The notes under the pieces are model-generated. The model did not search any database and was not told the DNA's origin. It worked only from the letters and a program-made list of their open reading frames with translations. The translations under genes were made by a program, and so were the position numbers. Shown here one piece after another: positions 61,905 through 64,000 of a stretch of DNA of 64,000 bases; the stretch's first letter is position 1; each line of letters begins with the position of its first letter. This stretch comes from Harmothoe impar (lineage: Eukaryota > Annelida > Polychaeta > Phyllodocida > Polynoidae): assembly GCA_947462335.1 (NCBI GenBank), contig OX381704.1:121454065-121518064 (forward strand). The letters run 5' to 3'.

Positions 61905-63895
61905 GAGCTGCAGGACAGCATGTCGGCCCTGCAGCACGGTAACGCCATCTACCCGGTGGGACGGGACCGCACCTACCGCCGCTACTGGCTCTTCAGGTCC
62001 CTGCCCGGCCTCTACATCGAGGACTGTGACGACTCGGTGCCCGACGACTGCCTCACCCCGGTCCCCCAGACACTGGACTCCTTCAGCAGCCAGCACCTGC
62101 CCCTGTCTGACAGCAAGCCCGACAGCACCGAGGGCACCGGCAGCGACAAGGAGAACGACCACAAACTGGTCAACGGGGAGAGTAAACCGGTGCCTGCCGA
62201 CACGGACAGCAAAGCGGCGGGGGAGGAGGTGGAGAAGCAGTGTCCAGTGCTGACAGAGTCGGTACAGGAGCAGATCGCCCGGCGCAGCACGGTGTGCTGG
62301 GCCTACCTCCACACCAAGCAGCAGTTTGACAAACTCATCGAGTCCCTCAACCCGCGGGGGACGCGGGAGGGCTCCCTGCGGGCGGCTCTGTTAGAACAGA
62401 AGGAGAAGGTACTGGGTAGCATCGCTAACTGTCCCCTACAGGACACGACCCCCGCGGGGACCGACCCGGCCGGCGGGAAGACCGGCGTCAAGTCAGCCAG
62501 CGTCAAGTCTCGTAATAAGGTCACGCAGGGCGCTGTGAAGAACGCCTCGGCTACAGAGTTCTTAGAGCTGAACCTACGGGAGATGTTGTTGGATCTGGAG
62601 GAACGTGTCTACGCCGGGGCACTAGGGGCACTCAAGGTAAACTACGCACTGTGTCTATATCTTTGTATTGATAAGGCCAAAAAAAAAATAAAGTTGAGTT
62701 CAGGCATCCCTAGCGACCCTATTTTTTTGGCCCAACCCAAATTATTATTTATTTATTTTTGGAAGGCATTTTTGTGTTTTTTCTACCAAAAAAGACATTT
62801 TTTCCTGAAATAGTTTTTTCCCGAAAAATTATACGAAAATAGGAAGAAATCTGCCTCAAAATCCTTTAAAAAAATTTGGTAAAAAAAATAAAATCGACCT
62901 ACCTACCCTATCTTTTTTGGGCCATGTTACCTGAACACGACTTTTTTTTTCTTTGGCCTAACTGTATGGCTTCTGTCATGCTGTTTTAGTCAGACTTAAT
63001 CATGGTTCCCATGAGTCAGGGAAAGCCAGGGAAAAAAAGGATGGTGGTGAATCTTGTAAAAACTTTGTGACAAGTCAGTGAAAATAATTTTGTATTAAGT
63101 GATTTTTATTTTTTTAAATGCACTAGAAGCATGGGGTTAAAGGTCTGTTAACTGAAGGAGCGCCCAGCGCTATATTGTTGCATCAGGGATGTAAGTCTTC
63201 CAGGAATTCCTGGAATCTCACTATCCTGAAACTTTTCTATACTTCAGTACTTTGTTGGCCTACTATTGACAAAAAGTTCCATTTCCACCCAACCCTCTAC
63301 CCATAGACCCTCCCCGCCTCCCCTGCAGTGCTACCAGCCAGCGGAACGCCCCCAGGAAGGCCTCATTTGCCCCCTGATACCCTCCCGGCCTCCCCTGCAG
63401 TGCTCCCAGCTAGCAGAGCGCCCCCGGGATGGTCTCTTTTCCCCTCCTCGAATCTTCCCAGGAGGGGCAAAGAGCCCGCCTAGGGGTACTCTGCTGGCCG
63501 GGAGAGGTGCAGGGGAGGCCGGGAGGGTATCAGGAGCACTGGAGTGGCCGTGTTGGGGGCGTTCTGATGGCTGGGAGCACTGCAATGGCCTGGTCCGCCT
63601 TCCTGTTTTCTCGTCTCTCCTGACTTACATCCCTGTTGCATACAGTGCAGTGTCGGTATTGAGAATTAACATCCCTAGTGCTACCCGCCTGTAGTCCTTG
63701 TCCCGCATGATGCATACACTTACTGTAGGTCTAGAGTGCTGCTTCTACATGAGAATGTACAAAGGTGTAAGTCTGGCTATGTGTTACCCGATATGTCCAC
63801 ACATCCCCACACATAACCATGTTGTAGGTGCGTAGCCGGGAGCGGTGGCTGGATGCCTTAGAGCACGGTAACTACCAGCAGCAGACCGCTGTCCT
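61905..63895 (+). CDS. BAZ1A: BAZ1A (ACF1), internal exons with WHIM region, partial
   Basis: Exon 61905-62636 (GCAG|GAG ... AAG|GTAAAC, 244 codons, phase 0 at both ends) encodes AIYPVGRDRTYRRYWLFRSL and PGLYIE, then an acidic linker, CWAYLHTKQQFDKLIESLNP, a Lys-rich stretch, and LELNLREMLLDLEERVYAGA. These align with the WHIM2/WSD part of human BAZ1A (PLGRDRMYRRYWIFPS..., QLDQLIEALNSRG, LRDFLLDIEDRIYQGTLGA). Exon 63828-63895 (TAG|GTG...CCT|GTATGT) encodes VRSRERWLDALEHGNY, matching the next BAZ1A segment. ACF1 is the large subunit of ACF/CHRAC ISWI remodellers, which space nucleosomes; DDT-WHIM helps hold ISWI and DNA. WAC/DDT exons upstream and PHD/bromodomain exons downstream are not in the window. 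Confidence 0.88.
62675..62958. mobile_element. Tourist/Harbinger-like MITE (284 bp, TAA target site)
   Basis: Starts GGCCAAAAAAAAAATAAAG and ends CTTTGGCC, with inner TTCAGG/CCTGAA also paired. TAA flanks both sides (62672-62674 and 62959-62961). It lies in the BAZ1A intron and differs in sequence from the element at 11445. Confidence 0.75.
63184..63635. mobile_element. MITE with CAGGGATGTAAGTC ends (452 bp, TTGCAT target site)
   Basis: Perfect 14-bp inverted ends CAGGGATGTAAGTC and GACTTACATCCCTG. TTGCAT is duplicated at 63178-63183 and 63636-63641. The interior is a GC-rich large imperfect palindrome (CCTCCCCTGCAGTGCT and complement). The hAT-like ends resemble, but differ from, the CAGGGGTAGACAC family. 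ORFs here follow the palindrome and are not genes. Confidence 0.85.
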
Positions 63896-63954
63896 GTATG
63901 TGTGTGTGGTACTGGGTGTACTGTAGGTGTGGGTACAGAGGTGTGTTGTTACTG

Positions 63955-63977
63955 TAGGTCGGTAGCCGGGAGCGGTG
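63955..63977 (+). repeat. Partial second copy of the BAZ1A acceptor and exon start
   Basis: TGTAGGTCGGTAGCCGGGAG repeats, 130 bp later, the acceptor and first ~20 exon bases found at 63825-63847 (TGTAGGTGCGTAGCCGGGAG). It then runs into (GT)n to the window end. Confidence 0.8.
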
Positions 63978-64000
63978 TGTGTGTGTGTGTGTGTGTGTGT
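63976..64000. repeat. (GT)n microsatellite at window end
   Basis: Uninterrupted GT dinucleotides that continue past the window edge. Confidence 0.9.

Noticed and set aside
63266..63694. 142-residue ORF
   Set aside because: Lies almost wholly in a palindromic MITE; the opposite strand has a mirror ORF.

Overview
The window looks like intron-rich, repeat-rich animal DNA, most probably from a cephalochordate (amphioxus, Branchiostoma). This is inferred from multi-exon genes with clear GT-AG introns, deuterostome-like FRMD8 and BAZ1A protein sequence, CpG-rich third codon positions, and an extreme load of minisatellites and MITEs. There are no bacterial operons, CRISPR arrays, rRNA genes or intact viral genes.

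Three real genes can be assembled with consistent exon phases. (1) Minus strand, about 2350-15384: an FRMD8 (Bili)-type FERM protein, 11 coding exons including the start; the 3' end is not resolved. (2) Plus strand, 35684-45287: a complete 15-exon gene for an 872-residue KMT5A/SET8-like protein. It has a SET domain, fourteen 14-residue Pro/Ala-rich repeats, a duplicated four-exon module and two small C-terminal zinc fingers, with a poly(A) signal at 46008. (3) Plus strand, 61905 to the window end: internal exons of BAZ1A (ACF1), covering the WHIM region. Its N- and C-terminal parts lie outside what can be recognised here.

The rest is repeats. Introns of the FRMD8 gene hold a decayed LINE, a tRNA-like sequence, foldback elements and several MITEs. 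Positions 17.9-21.05 kb are a 52-bp satellite in which a hAT-like MITE was captured and then amplified. Positions 24.3-35 kb are copies of a large composite repeat built on a 188-bp satellite. The 52-bp satellite flanks and invades the SET gene, and reappears in reverse orientation at 47.4-56.9 kb, alternating with an 18-bp minisatellite that is open in all six frames. Positions 57-60.6 kb are a 205-bp satellite plus a 73-bp minisatellite in a 1390-bp segmental duplication.

The most unusual pattern is that tandem repeats have formed directly on exon edges. A 38/40-bp array repeats the splice donor of FRMD8 exon 6 ten times. A 75-bp array repeats a splice acceptor plus the start of a bromodomain exon ten times, just upstream of the BAZ1A exons. 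A BAZ1A acceptor is partly copied again at the window end.
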